Positions 12,465-24,439 of a stretch of DNA of 64,000 nucleotides are shown here, piece after piece. The notes beneath the pieces were generated by a model. The model saw only the letters and a program-made list of their open reading frames with translations. It was not told the DNA's origin and made no database searches. Position numbers and translations under genes: made by a program. The first letter of the stretch is position 1. Every line of letters starts with the position of its first letter. The DNA comes from Grammothele lineata (taxonomy: Eukaryota; Basidiomycota; Agaricomycetes; Polyporales; Polyporaceae): contig NDFF03000126.1 of the NCBI GenBank assembly GCA_002150815.3, positions 1 through 64,000 on the forward strand. Direction: 5' to 3'.

Positions 12465-12659
12465 CATGTCAAATCCACTAGCAGCTGTCAGTTAGATATT
12501 GATGTCGAGGTCCTGAGGACGAGCAGGATGTCATGCGTCGGGCTGCTGCTTGCCCTACATGCAGCATGTCAGATCCACCAGCTGTCCACTGGAATTCTGG
12601 ATATTGATGTCGAGGACGAGCAAGATGTCACACACTCGTCAGGAAGCTGCTTGTTGGCG
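12465..12659. repeat. Direct tandem duplication, about 100-bp unit
   Basis: Copy A starts at 12465 and copy B at 12565, exactly 100 bp apart. Both open with CATGTCA(A/G)ATCCAC, then share AGCTGTC, GATATTGATGTCGAGG, ACGAGCA(G/A)GATGTCA and a GCTGCTTG word, with small insertions and deletions between. The copies are clearly related but diverged, and neither is coding. Confidence 0.8.
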
Positions 12660-13351
12660 CCATGCGCGACGAGCGACTTGACGGGTCTGTAAAACACCCG
12701 CAGACGCCTCCACGGGGCGCCCATTGGGGATTCGTATTCAGTCGGACTCGACATCGATGCGATTGACCACCTTTGACACTCGAAGAACAATCATATAACC
12801 TCCTGATGTCTCCCACCCTGCGATGTGGCCCATCGAACCGGCTTCAGCTATCCATACAGCTACCACAAAATGTGACCGGACGGTCTCGGGGGCAGCACTA
12901 GCGTCCTTGCGTTCCAAGTCGCATCACGCCTGCATTGACAATCGAGTCTGTAGCTCAAAGTTCGCGCTCAGCGACGACGTGATCCGCCTAGACCCTCCCC
13001 AGGCGCAAAGCAACTCCGAGAGGGTGGGGCGGGGACTGGCGAGGTGGGGGGCCTGAGAGCATCGATAAGCATCGACGTGCGACGTGCGTTTGTATTCTTC
13101 TCGGAACCCGAATTCGAGTTCTGGCGCGCGCGTTCCAGGCTCCAGCCTGAGCCACAGCGGTGAGCGACTAAATGCCACTGCTTGCCGTCCAAAGGCCGAC
13201 ACCAAATTCCAACGCCGACGCCGCCCCCTTGCGCGGGAGAAGCGCGGCGGGGGCAATTTGGCCACCCGGAGCTTGGGGCCTGGAGGCTTCGTAGAATGGA
13301 GAATGAATAGAATGGGCTGCCGTGATTGCACCCGCACGCGGGCGCGGGCGG

Positions 13352-13371
13352 GATGATGATGATGATGATGA
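13352..13371. repeat. GAT trinucleotide microsatellite
   Basis: About six uninterrupted GAT units in non-coding DNA. Confidence 0.85.
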
Positions 13372-15075
13372 GGATGGGGCTGGACGGTCTTGGAGTCGGA
13401 TGTACTACTAGGACTCGGAGTTTGGTATAGGAGAGCTGGGAGCGTCGGGATACTGTATGCATGCGCTTGTAAGCTGGGCGATGGAGTGCTGTCGTTGCAT
13501 TGGTTTGTTGAGGGGTTTGTCTTTCCGGAGGAGAGAGGGCAGCTGTAGTGTGAGAGCGCTCGTTAGTATCAGCAACCGGTGTACTCTTATGACGTGAGCG
13601 ATGCTACGCACCGCGATGTGGTTAACACAATCGTGCCAGCCACTCGAAGGTCCCGTCTCTCGGACGTTTGGAGACCACGTCCATGCCAGTCGCAGGATGC
13701 TGGAGTCGTCGGAGTGCAAGACCTCGCGAGTCGGAGGCGACAGGCCTAAACTCCGTCAGCAAGTTCCTTCTATCTCTCTGAGCGAGGAGCGGCGCACCTA
13801 GGTTCCAACCCAAACTTGAAGATAAAAAAACCTTCCAAGCATCCAACAGTCACGGAGCTATCCGAATCGGGCCCGTAAATGGTCGATTCGGAGCGAGTGA
13901 TTGGAGTCTGCTGGTCTGAGATCCGGAGCGTTGTAACTTGTGATCCTATGTTGTCGGCCCTCGGGGGCGGGGCCCACGAAGGTGGCGGGTAATAAGAACC
14001 TAATTGCCACTGGGGGGACGCGGTGGGCGTGGCGTTGCCACTAGAAGGAATTTTGAGTACATAAAGGTATCGCGGGCGACTCGCTCACGCTGGGCGTGCC
14101 TGCGCTCGAAAACTTGAAGAAGCGATCGACGAGTTACTCACAACTTCTACTGGTGAATCGATCTCGATAGGCTATGTGAGCGACGATTTGTAGACAACCT
14201 TCGCAGATATGCGGATATGCGTTCGTTCCGATCTATACGGTGCTTGCAGCCCAAGGGGATTCCTGTGGCGCCGGTGGATTCGGTAACCTAACGAGGGGCG
14301 GCCAGTGATTGACCGGCTGGTGCTGCGCCTGAGATCGAGCCCGGTAAGTACCGGTCAATTTGCAGATGCGAACATAACGACGCATAGCGTACCAACAAAA
14401 CATATGACCACTGACCCAACAAGACATAGCACCATCCCAACTTGCCCAAGGGTGATATCCGGGCTAGCGTCAGGGCGCGTACGTATTGCGGGTCGTGCTC
14501 GTTTCGCTAGGTCGGAGGCCTCCTTTTGAGGTCGGTACGACAGGATACGGCGGGCGCATCACATTTGTTCGTGTGAATATATGAGTTGTGTTGTCCACCG
14601 ACTAACGTGTCGTCAATATGCCGCGAGGCTAGAACATAGCATCCCTGAGGAGGAGGTAGCACGGAAAAATGCTTTATCCGGTGACCGAACAACGACTGAC
14701 GCGGACGACCGCCAGCGTTCAGAGCATCAAATTGGATTGCATCCGCTGCCAGAGTTGTCAGCTATCAGCATCCTAAACCGTTGAGTGTACGATTAGCGTG
14801 CTCACGATTTGTAGTGCCGACGTCGACGAGAGGCTTGCGCTCGGGATCGCGAGCGGTTATGAGAATGCCCGAAGCGCCGCAGTGTGGAGATAAGTAACAA
14901 TTAGGACTCGGCGCGACGATACTAGCGTTGCAAGATGAATTTGCTGCCGCGTATATAGTACGTGAGCTTCCATTCCTGACTCGCTCTTGCCTCCAATGGA
15001 ATGGCGGGATCGCGCCACGTGGTGGCCCGGGATGTCGTGTGCGCTGCATCCGCATTTGGCAGTCGAGCGCGCCTT

Positions 15076-15145
15076 CCCGACTTCCCGACAGCCGACGCCC
15101 GACGACCGACGCCACCCCGCGCCGAATTGGGCGTCGGGAGTCGGG
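15076..15145. repeat. Imperfect inverted repeat, 13-nt arms
   Basis: The left arm CCCGACTTCCCGAC at 15076-15089 matches the reverse complement of GTCGGGAGTCGGG at 15133-15145 except for one extra base. The loop is about 43 nt and contains further CCGACGCC words. It could fold as a hairpin. Confidence 0.6.
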
Positions 15146-16583
15146 ACGGCCTGATGTGACAGGGCAAAGAGAGGACGGGACGCCGTGTGCGCCCCGTTGG
15201 ATAATTAAAGGGCGTCCCCAGTGGCAGCTCGGGGATGCGCATCTCCGCCGCCACGAAGATTTCATTATGGGAGTGTATGGACGCTGTCAGTCGAGGTGGA
15301 CGCCAACGACGTCAATACTTAAGTTAAGTATTACTGAACAGGGCTGCGGGCGGCGGCGAAAGATTCTCACCGACGTCGCCGCCGGGCGCGATGCGGGGTG
15401 TTTACCGCGTTGTGGCACGGTCGCGGGCGGGCGGGTCGGGAGAGCGGTAGGCTTGGGGGTTCGGGGTGATTGGGTTGTGTGTCGCGGTCTTTGTTGCGCG
15501 GGTGGCTGCCCATGGGAAGAGGTCGATTTCCACGGTGGGCTAATACACTGTCAAGCGGATGATGGGGGCGGAGGAGGAGCGGCGGGCTGCGCAGCGCGGC
15601 GGGGTGGTTCGGCGGCATTCTCGTCGTTGCTCGCCCGCATATGTGCACGAGGGTGCTGGTGCGTGTGTGCCAGGTGCGGGGACGAAGAGGAGGGGGACGG
15701 GGGCCGGGGCGTATGATGAGCGGGGGCGGTAGCCTTGGCGATTTCTGAGAACGTGATGAGGGAAGAGGCTAGCGGCCTCGCTGGGAAAAGCCTCAGGCGC
15801 CCGAGCCCAGTGGCCTGGCACTGGAGTCTGGCAGAGGAAGAGGGGCCGACGCGGGCGACGCGACTCGGTTGCGACTCTGCCCAGCTCTGCCCTCGTCCAC
15901 CCATGCACCCGCTCAGGGCGTGAGCTCGCGTCGCCCCCTTCTTCCTCCCTCCCCCCATCTCCCCGCCATCCTTCGCTGTCCCTCTGCGGCCGTCCCGCGA
16001 GGCCCGGTCCTCGACGCCATCTTCCTCCACCGGAGCGCGCGCGTGCCGTATGGGCGGCTCGGGCACAATTGGATACCCTCTTCAGGCAAGGCGACCTTAC
16101 CCGAAATTTACGACCATACCCCCTCAATACCCTTCTCTTCCCCTCTGTACGTATTCTCGTCCCTCTCCTTGTCCTCCGCTTCGCCTCACCTACCATCCCG
16201 ACGTGCAGGACCGGAGCCTGGACGTCCTCGGCTCAATTCCCCTGGTCCGCAAGTGCCGCCCGTGCTGTGAATATAGAGTCTGTTAGATCGAGGCGTAACG
16301 TGAGTCCCGCAGCCTTGCTACACATCTCCCCCTTCTCTCCTCCCGGCGTTTTGTCGATGCTCGGTGTCTTCGGTGCACGCCTGGGGTCACAGTACGGCCT
16401 TTGGCCGCTCTCGTCCATTTTAGACGCGTTCTTTGTCGGCCATGTGGCGAGGCTATTAGAGCGAGGAAGGCGCGTCGACAGATCGTGTCTCCCTCCAAGA
16501 ATGTTACCCCGATTACCTCCCCGCTTACACTCTAACGCCTCCATCCATCCCGTTTCTTACCCTATTCGACAGGCTCCCCCACC

Positions 16584-19500
16584 ATGGCCTCCACACACGC
16601 GACAGAGTCGCACTCGCACTCGCGCGACAAGCGGCCCGCCGTGCCCTTGCTCCTCGAGTCTTTCCCCGTCCCGCCGTCTTTCATCCCGCCCTCGCCGCTG
16701 CTTTCCGCCTCGCCGTCGTACCCATTTCCTCGCTCAGCGTCGCCCCTCCTCCTCTCGCCTGCCTCCTCACCGCTATCCAAGCTGCCGCCCTCCGCCCCTC
16801 CAACCGCCCCGCCCTCGGGGCCCCTCCCCCCAGTACCGGGCCCGTCCCCGTTAACAGAGCACGACACCCTCATGTTCATGTCCGCCGCGCGCCTGCGGCG
16901 CGCGTCCAAAATGTCGCTCGCCTCCTCCGTCTCGACGTACTCCCAGCGCGACTCGGTCATCAGCGTGGGCGGCACGAGCAGCGTCCCGTCGCTCTCCCCG
17001 TCGTCGACGAGCGCGAGCGCGACCCCGTACGACTCGGCGCGGTCGATACGCTCGTACTCGTCGACGAGCTCGCTGTCTGTGCCCCTCCCGCTCTCGCTCC
17101 CGCACACGCACCCGCACCCGCACACAAGGCATGTCGATAGGTCCCCGGTGATCCAGCCGCGCATCGCGGAGGAGGACGCGGCGGATTTGACGCGCATGAG
17201 CCTCGACGAGATCTCGATGCACTCGACGCTTCCGGAGCACCTCAGCGACGACGAGAAGGTCCTTGATATTGATATTGCGGTCGCTTCGCCCCGCCGCCGA
17301 CCGCCACGGTACGACCCGCGCGACTCGCTCTCGTCGGTCGATATGAGCGAGGTCCCTCCGCTCCGCGACGACGACGAGCTCATCCAGGACCGCCCCATTC
17401 CCCCTCCCGCCAGGGCACTCCCGCACCTCGCACCCATCTCCACCGCACGTCCCCCACCCCCACCGCTATCATCGTCGTTATCATCATTAAGCGCAAGCGC
17501 GAGCACACTAGAACACAGCCTCCGCAGCCCTATCAGCCCCCTGGACAAGGATCTGCCCCCGCTGCCCCCGTTCCCCGCGTCTGCGCCCCCCGCGTCTGCG
17601 TCCGCGGCCCGAAGGTCTCCACCAAGGTCAAAGTCGCAGCCTCAGCGGCGGACGGATTTAAGCTCATACTCAAGCTTAGGGTTAGGCTCAAGTTCCGGCG
17701 CGGGCGCGGGTCCAAGCGTGGACAAGAGAGAAGGAGCGGGAGAGGGCCGCGCAGACAGCCCGGACATCCGCGAGATCCTCGCGAGCACCCCGCGCCCGCG
17801 GCGCCAGTCCTCGCAAGGCCGTGCGAGTGGGTGCGGGAGTGGGGGCGGGAGTGGGGGTGGGCTGCGCTCGCGCTCGGCTTCGCGCTCGGTGTCTGTGCGC
17901 CAGCTCCGAAGACACGCGAGCGATGCTGCTTCCGTGCATGGGTCGATGGGGTCGGGCTCGAGGTCTGCCCCGGGGTCGAGGAGGACGAGTGAGGCGTGTG
18001 GTAGCGTTGGTGGTGGTGTTGGGGGGAGGAGGGAGAGCGCTGCGAGTACGGGTGCGGGAGGGAGTGTGAGGGGACGGAGCGCGGTGCGGATACCTGCGAT
18101 AGGAGCAGGGACGACAAGCGGGCGGGCGGAGAGCCCGAGCGAGCTCGCGTACGCGCAGAGTGCGATGGCGATCCATCCCCATCCCCACTCCCACCCTCAC
18201 CCCCACTCCCACCACCCCCATCCCCACTCCCCCGCTGACGGAGGCGAAGAAGTATGGGACGAAGACTCGTTCGTGTCCGACTACGGCGCGCCGGTCGGGG
18301 TCGGGGTCGGGGTCGAGGTCGGGGCCGGGGTGGACGGGACGGGCACGCCGTTCGACGCGCTCGACGAGGACGAGGAGGCGCGCCTGGACCGGGAGCTCGA
18401 CGGGGACGGGAGCGACTCGGACTCGAGCTTGGACCTGCACACGCCGTTGCCGTGAGTGTTGTCTTCTTCCGCTCCTTTTGCGCTTCTCTCGTTCTTTCGT
18501 CTGGACTGGGGGGAGCTAACGCTTGTTGCAGGCAAATGATGGTTCGAGACGGGCTGCTCTCTCCCAACTCGAAGCTCGTGGCGTCTTCCCGGGGCACTAC
18601 TCCGCTCCCAAGCGGCGATCGGCCTGGGAGCGTGTTCAGCATCGCGTCAAGCGGTAAGCCTCGCCCCTCTTAGTCTCGTTGCTATAGCCTATGATGCTAA
18701 CGATACCTTGATACCATGATACGTTAGTGGGTTCGGTGATGACCAAGAACGGACTCTTCAAGGACGAGCGCGACACCGTCAAGCGGCGAACACGACACCG
18801 TGACGGCAAGCTCCTCCGCGGGGGCATCGGCCTGACGACGGGCCTGGGGTGGAGCGACAGCGAGGACGAGGACGCGCCCGCGCCCCTCGTACGGCAGCTC
18901 TCGTCGCGCTCGCTCAAGGCGCGCGCCGCCTCGGCGTCGACCTCGGCGTCGACCTCTTCGTTGTCATTGCGCAGCTCCGAGCGCTCGTACGCGTACAGCG
19001 ACCGCATGACGGAGAATGGGATGGAGGAGTTCGGGATGCTCCCGAAGCTTCCCCCGTCTTCGTCTCCGTCTTCGTCTCCGTCTTTGTCTTTGTCTTCGCG
19101 GCCGCCGACGTCGTGGGCTTCGCGCAGCATGTCGGGTCTGGCAAGGAGACCGAGCACGAGCAGCTCGTGGTCGAGCGGCTCGTCTGCGTCCAAGGCGCAG
19201 TCGCGCGTCTCGATGGCGTCGTACCGGTCCGCCCCCGCCACCACCAGCACCTCCCGCCAACGAACGCTGGACACCACCTCGCTCTCGACGAAATCACTCG
19301 GACATATCCGCGAGGGCGACGAGGGAAATAGTCCATCTACGTCTTCGTCGACCGCGAGCGTCGTCACGCCAACCACGCCCGCAGACCCGCTTCCCCAGCC
19401 CCGTGCGAGCCTCACGAGGTCGCTCAGCAGCAAGCGCTCGTTCTCGAAGCTCGGGAGGCTCGCTATGGATTTCAGCACTACCACTGGCACCACCACCACG

Positions 19501-20136
19501 ACGCACGAGCGCGAGGCGACGAGCTTCTCGACGCCCACGACGCCGCGCACCGCGTCTGTTCCGCGCCCGCTTCGTCTTCCGCAGGCACACGCTGCGCTTC
19601 CGCCTGGGTCCCCTCACACGCCTCTGTCTGGTTCGAGATCGGCGGGGGCGGTCCCTGCCTCCCATTCGAACCTACCCTCTACGGCGAGCCTCCGCGGACC
19701 GCCATCGCGCGTGGGCTCGGCGGCGGCGGCGGTGTCGGCCCCGTCGTCCCCGCCTTCTGCGTTCAGCAAGTCGTTGTCGTCGTCCTCGTCGGTGGGCTCG
19801 CGCGGCCCGCCCAAGTCCACGCACACGTCCACACCGACGACGACGACGATCGGCCGCAGTTCCTCGTCGAGTTCGATCTCGGGCCCGACGAAGCTCCGCC
19901 CGCGGACGGGCACGGGGATGGTTTATCGGACGACGCCGACGACGCCCACGTTTACTTCGACGTCGACGTCGACACCGGCGCCGAGAACGTCAACGTCAAC
20001 GTCAACGTCAGCGCCGGCATCGACCTTGAGGTCAGCGCTGAGGTCGGGCCCGGCGCGCGCGGAGCGGCCGACGATGCTGCGCATGCCGAGCTCGACGTCG
20101 TTGAGGTCTGCGGCGGGCGTGGGCGTGGCTCTGTGA
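16584..20136 (+). CDS. Large Ser/Pro-rich protein, function unknown
   Basis: Exons 16584-18451, 18532-18653 and 18728-20136 join in phase to about 1132 aa. The ATG sits in a strong CACCATGG context. Most of the protein is low complexity: Ser, Pro and charged stretches, a His-Pro tract at about residues 530-550 and a Gly-Val tract at about 570-590. The parts that look constrained flank the two introns: HTPLPQMMVRDGLLSPNSKL at the first junction, and MTKNGLFKDERD, then KLLRGGIGLTTGLGWSDSEDED in exon 3. Such islands in a disordered Ser-rich protein suggest docking motifs or a phosphorylated scaffold. No catalytic domain, membrane segment or signal peptide was seen. It is probably conserved in mushrooms as an unnamed protein, but no function can be assigned. 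Confidence 0.7.
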
Positions 20137-21230
20137 GCTTCGTCTGCCCCGCCGCCGCCGCCGCCATGGGCGTCGTTGTCGCCGCTGTGGTCCTCCTTTG
20201 TCCCTCCTCCCTTCTACCCCGCTACCGCTACCGCTCCCTCGCCTTCCGTTGCTCCTGCTCTGACTCCTAGATGCATACCGCATACCATACTACTCACCCA
20301 TCGTGCGCACCTGGGCCGCATGTAGAATCCACCGCTACCCACCACCCACCATCCTATCTGTCCCTACCCCATCTCCCGCTTCCCGCTCGCTGCCCCCCGA
20401 CTCCCGACTTCCGATCCTACGCTCAGCGCTTTCCTCTCGACTACAGCCTAGCTCCCGTTTACAGCTCCATGCCTGCGCTCTCCGCATCGTCCCCCCGCCC
20501 CCGTGTCATCTCTCCCCCCCCCTCTGTATGTTCGCGTGGACCGTTCGCCCGTCCGCTAGGAAGATGTTAACCTTTGGGATTCTCTTTTGGATTACGGGCG
20601 CCGCCCCGCTGCCGCCTCGTTGTCGCCGTTAACAGTCGAATCCTCGTCGTTAAGTGTCCGCACGTTGGTTTCCCGCCCCGCCCCCTCTCCTCTCTTCCTC
20701 TCTCCCCTCTCTCCTCTACCAGTTTCTGGTGTACATGCCGCTGTACATTCCGCCGCTCGTTTACCCTCCTCCGCTACTACTACTATCGCTACCGTTACCG
20801 CTATTATCGTCCTGGGCTTACCTACTACTACCGAGCATACCTTGCACTACTACCACCTACCACCTACCACCTTCACGCATTCACACATTCACCGGGCTTT
20901 TCATCGGAGACGGACGGACGTCCGGTCTCTCTCGTTCATCATCTTTGTCGGTACATACATACTACGTGTTCTCTCTCTGCCGCGGCCGGTTGTAAACAAC
21001 CCAATGTTATTCTAGGATCCGTTTTAAGGAACTCCCGCGTGTGTCTGGATATATCGAGCCCAGGGCCCTTTCGTCCGGGAGCTCATCGTCGTAAGTGAGA
21101 ATTGGTGTGAGAGCGGTGTAAATTGCGGACGATACTGCAAGACGTGGTCGACAGGGAGCAGACCCCTAGAGCATAGGCTGGCTCAGGATACTGCGTACCC
21201 GATTTATTAGTCCCATAACACAACGACCTC
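20137..21230. other. Intergenic region downstream of the Ser-rich gene
   Basis: Strongly pyrimidine-biased on the plus strand, with a CT-rich run at about 20680-20725 and no credible reading frame. The first part is likely the 3' untranslated region of the gene ending at 20136. Confidence 0.5.
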
Positions 21231-21530
21231 TCATAGTCTGGGTAAATCTCGAAATCTGACCAATCTTGCCAGTGGGACGCCGTATCTTTCCATGACAGTT
21301 CTGTACGACTTGGACTCCGGGCTTGTACCCTCATGGAGAGATTTACGATGAAGATACAGCCTAGCCAACGCCGTCCCCCGCGTCTCTCGGTACGCCATGC
21401 ACCGCACAACCGCGTCGAGCATCGCGTCGTCTATATGAGCAACAGTCCCATTCGATGCAGCGCAGCTGCGGGGATCATCTGCGCATGTGTGCACCACTCC
21501 TGCCACGGTGCGTGCACCGTGGTGCGCCAT
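21231..21530 (-). pseudogene. C-terminal relic of an F-box gene
   Basis: The minus-strand frame of 99 codons matches the last ~100 residues of the F-box protein at 21988-23655. Shared landmarks in the same order are AMLDAVVRCMAYRETRGTAL versus TFDAALRCLTYRETRGTVL, then an LYLH/LRLH strand, then MERYGVPLARLV versus MDMYKAPLERLV. No F-box or repeat region is found upstream of it, where the frame decays by 21530. It therefore looks like the surviving 3' end of a third tandem copy beside the pair at 21988-26113. The frame ends at its own stop and has drifted in charge and length. Confidence 0.7.
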
Positions 21531-21987
21531 TAATATTGTAGATTATGTCAGTCAGCAGTCGATGTCCATGTCACGTCACTTCACCCGGAAACTCTCGGTA
21601 GAACAATATTCTGGTTTCCTATGTCGTTCGTTCCTTCGCAAGTCCTGGCCTACAGATTAGAGTAAACAGATATAAGTGCCCACGTATGACGAATTTTGAG
21701 TCCGGTGCATTCTATAAAGCACACACATGATACGTGATACGCGAAGAGGGAGCAAGAAAGTGCGGGGGCTCTCAATAAATCTCCAACGGTGCAGATCAGC
21801 AAAGTAGACTAAATCAGTGAGCGAGGTCTAAAGTAGTCACTATGTGAATGATATGTAATCGAAATCTAGCAAGCATATGAGGAACGAGGATTCGTCAAAC
21901 AACAGAGGCGTACAAGAACCTGAACACATGTCGAACAGCCGCTGCCGATTCAACGCGTCCTTATGAACAAGCCCGGGCCTACCAGCT
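21531..21987. other. Spacer between the F-box relic and the intact F-box gene
   Basis: AT-richer than its surroundings. No further recognisable F-box remnant was found in any frame. The right part is probably the 3' flank of the gene ending at 21988. Confidence 0.45.
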
Positions 21988-23655
21988 TCAATCCCCGTGA
22001 CGGATTCTCAATTTCCCCTTCACTAGCCTCTCGAGCGGCGCCTTGTACATGTCCATGAGCCCTTCATAGTCCTCTCCCTCGAGCGCACGTAAATCAGAGT
22101 AGTGGAGGCGTAAGTCGTCCAACACTGTGCCCCGCGTCTCCCGATACGTAAGGCACCGCAGCGCCGCGTCGAACGTCGCGCCGTCCGTGTCCGAACACTC
22201 GTCCCAGTTGATTGAGCGTAGATGCGGGCACGTCGTCGGCTCCCCGTTCGTTTCGTCTCCAACCGCGCGCGATGCAGCGAGAAGGCCCTCCCAAAACAGG
22301 TCCGCGGGGTCCCAGCCGTTCATGGTAAGCGTCTCGAGGGCGGTGAACGTCGTGAAGACGTTCGTCCACGTGACGGCGTCCATGACGCCACCTTGGTTTC
22401 CGTTCAAGGAGAGCCCTGTAAGGTGTCCCGAAACAGGTTGCAGCAGGCGCTGGAGTGCTCGGAGGCCGGACCCGAGAGACATCTCCCACATCTCGTCGAT
22501 ACCGTCCGAAGTGAGCTCAAGCGAGACTCCCCGCTGGCGACAGCCGTACGTCGGGCGCGCGTGGGTCGATAACCGGTATTCGTGGTAGACGTCAAGTTTG
22601 GCACTGGTGATATTCCCGTAGAGAGGAAGAAGCGTTGACGGGTGACGATCAGAGGGTAGGAGATCGGTTAGCATGGTGTTGACCAGGTGCTCGGGCACGT
22701 TTCCGAGGTCGCCACAAAGTACGAGCCCGGAAGACGGATATTCGAGGTGGGTCAGAAGGTCGGCTATGTGGCCTACAGGCTCGTATAGCTCGAGATGGGT
22801 GAGGTGACAACGGGCGCTCGGGTTCATTCGAGGTTTGAAACTAGAGATCGACTGGAGCGGAAATTGGCGAAGAAATGAAGAGAGCGAGAGAATCTTGAGA
22901 TTGGCAGCAGATAGTACCGTGTTGAAGAAGGTATCGAAAGCGAGGTTGCAGGCGCAATGACGCAAATCGAGGGTGTGTAGATTTGTGTATACCAAGGGAT
23001 CACTAGGCGCTGTGATAAATGCTAGAGACAGCGAGTGGAGGCGAGGAAACCCATGGGAAGAAAGAGTTAGATCCACCATTCCGGTCGGCAAGACGGCATA
23101 GTAGGTTTTATATGATAGGTTGAGCACTTCAAGGGCTGGAGCCCCTGTGCCGAGTAAGGAGACGAATTCGGGCGACAAGTGGCCGGGCGGACGCTGGACC
23201 GTCAGCGTTCTGATCCGTGATAGATGAGGGGCAAGTGTTGCGACGTCTGGCGAATATTTGTGATGGGTAGTGTAGGTGACGTCGATCAACGAGGACGGTG
23301 CGGTACGCTCTAGACATAGCTTCAGCCAGCCAGTCTTCTTCTGGACGGTAATTTTGCACCATAACTTCGGGGTTCCGCGCGCAACCTCGTACCAGCGCTT
23401 GCAGACCGCCATGAGCTCCGTCCACGCGTGATCGTTGTGTTGAAGCCGATCGTAGTAGTACACAGCTGCGCTTGCATATTCCTCGAAGATCGCGACAAGG
23501 AGTTCATTTGGCAGCCGACAGGCCGGAACCGTGGTGTTGAGAGAGCATTTGAGGCGCCCAAGCTCTTCTCCAAGAGCTTCATGCTGTTTGGAAACCTCTT
23601 GTATGCGCCGTAATAGACTCTCGCGTACGGTATCAAATGATCTGGTGCTGTCCAT
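21988..23655 (-). CDS. F-box protein, group I
   Basis: A single uninterrupted exon of 555 aa. A short amphipathic coiled-coil segment (about 12-40) precedes an F-box-like domain at about 47-102: CRLPNELLVAIFEEY, then AVCKRWYEVARGTPKLWCKI. The remainder has leucine-spaced strands of the LRR-like type (LRTLTVQRPP, LEVLNLSY, LHTLDLRHC, LETLTMNGW) ending in a conserved C-terminal block, TYRETRGTVL. F-box proteins link Skp1-Cul1 ubiquitin ligases to substrates; the substrate here is unknown. It is the tandem sister of the gene at 24440-26113, same strand and similar along its whole length. Confidence 0.85.
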   Translation of the reverse strand: MDSTRSFDTVRESLLRRIQEVSKQHEALGEELGRLKCSLNTTVPACRLPNELLVAIFEEYASAAVYYYDRLQHNDHAWTELMAVCKRWYEVARGTPKLWCKITVQKKTGWLKLCLERTAPSSLIDVTYTTHHKYSPDVATLAPHLSRIRTLTVQRPPGHLSPEFVSLLGTGAPALEVLNLSYKTYYAVLPTGMVDLTLSSHGFPRLHSLSLAFITAPSDPLVYTNLHTLDLRHCACNLAFDTFFNTVLSAANLKILSLSSFLRQFPLQSISSFKPRMNPSARCHLTHLELYEPVGHIADLLTHLEYPSSGLVLCGDLGNVPEHLVNTMLTDLLPSDRHPSTLLPLYGNITSAKLDVYHEYRLSTHARPTYGCRQRGVSLELTSDGIDEMWEMSLGSGLRALQRLLQPVSGHLTGLSLNGNQGGVMDAVTWTNVFTTFTALETLTMNGWDPADLFWEGLLAASRAVGDETNGEPTTCPHLRSINWDECSDTDGATFDAALRCLTYRETRGTVLDDLRLHYSDLRALEGEDYEGLMDMYKAPLERLVKGKLRIRHGD

Positions 23656-24439
23656 GGCGGGCTGAGGGCCTCAGGTGGATCTTGGAAAACGCGGCGACGC
23701 GCGTCACCACTGTTGCATGTATCAGCATCCCAAACCCTAGTGAGACATAGAGTAGCAGGAGCGAAATATAAAGCGCCACACACCGCGTTATAAATGCAAA
23801 TTCCTCTTCGTCTTTCTTCAAGCCTGGAGGGGACTCGGATGGGGGAAGGTCGCAAGAGACCAGGCGGACTGCGTCGAGTGCCAGACTGGCGAGGCAGTGG
23901 CACCAGATTGGCGCCTGCAAAATCTAATCGGCCCACATTAGACGCCAAGTTACATAAGTCGATTCATCTCATCCGAGGCGGGTGGCTGGGCTGGCACTGC
24001 CGAGAAGCCAGGCCCACACACCACGCCCGAGATGGGGTAATTTAGCTACCACAAGAACCAAGTTCGAGTGGGGAGTTTCTAACGAAAAGGGTTCAGGGCG
24101 ACGACACGGTATAATGGTAGACTAAGTCGGAGTCATCAAGTACTACGTCTAGGCCTCAGTGCACGACCGACTGCCTCCTGCCAGGCCGGCGGGGCCGTTG
24201 ACAAGATCGCCCGACTCGTATAGATTACCACTGGGAATGTGCTATGGCATACAGTACATCAGTGCACTTCGGTCAAGGAACTCCCCTTCGTTTCATGGCC
24301 AGGTCGTATTACAGAATATAGCGTAGTCTATACTAAGCATACCACGCGGTGACTAGGGAGACATCATACTATACGAGATCAGAGAATAGGTCAGGATACC
24401 ACATACTTGAAAATTACTAGATCTGCAATAAGCTATCAG
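23656..24439. other. Promoter region of the group I F-box gene at 21988-23655
   Basis: Lies upstream of one minus-strand F-box gene and downstream of the other. A minus-strand TATATTT-like word occurs near 23766-23775, about 115 nt before the start codon, too weak to call. No gene seen. Confidence 0.4.

Larger units (their letters stand above)
10304..16583. other. 6.3-kb stretch with no supported gene
   Basis: Long open frames occur on both strands (for example 10834-11586 minus, 14928-15716 plus, 15540-16196 minus), but they overlap each other, are rich in Arg/Pro/Ser as expected from GC-rich random frames, and show no domain or splice structure. The region holds several small repeats listed separately. 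The last few hundred bases before 16584 are pyrimidine-rich and probably form the promoter and 5' untranslated region of the downstream Ser-rich gene. Confidence 0.5.

Noticed and set aside
14928..15716. 262-codon plus-strand open frame
   Set aside because: Gly/Arg-rich C-terminal half arises from a GC-rich tract opposite other open frames; no recognisable domain.
16562..17548. 328-codon minus-strand frame opposite the Ser-rich gene
   Set aside because: A shadow frame of biased Ser/Pro codons; the plus-strand frame is the one with a good start context and in-phase introns.
17680..17700. TTAGGGTTAGG word resembling telomere repeats
   Set aside because: Under two units, inside a coding Ser/Leu/Gly stretch.
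24105..24180. tRNA-like A-box word (GGTATAATGGTAGA)
   Set aside because: No matching B-box, no foldable acceptor or T stem within range.
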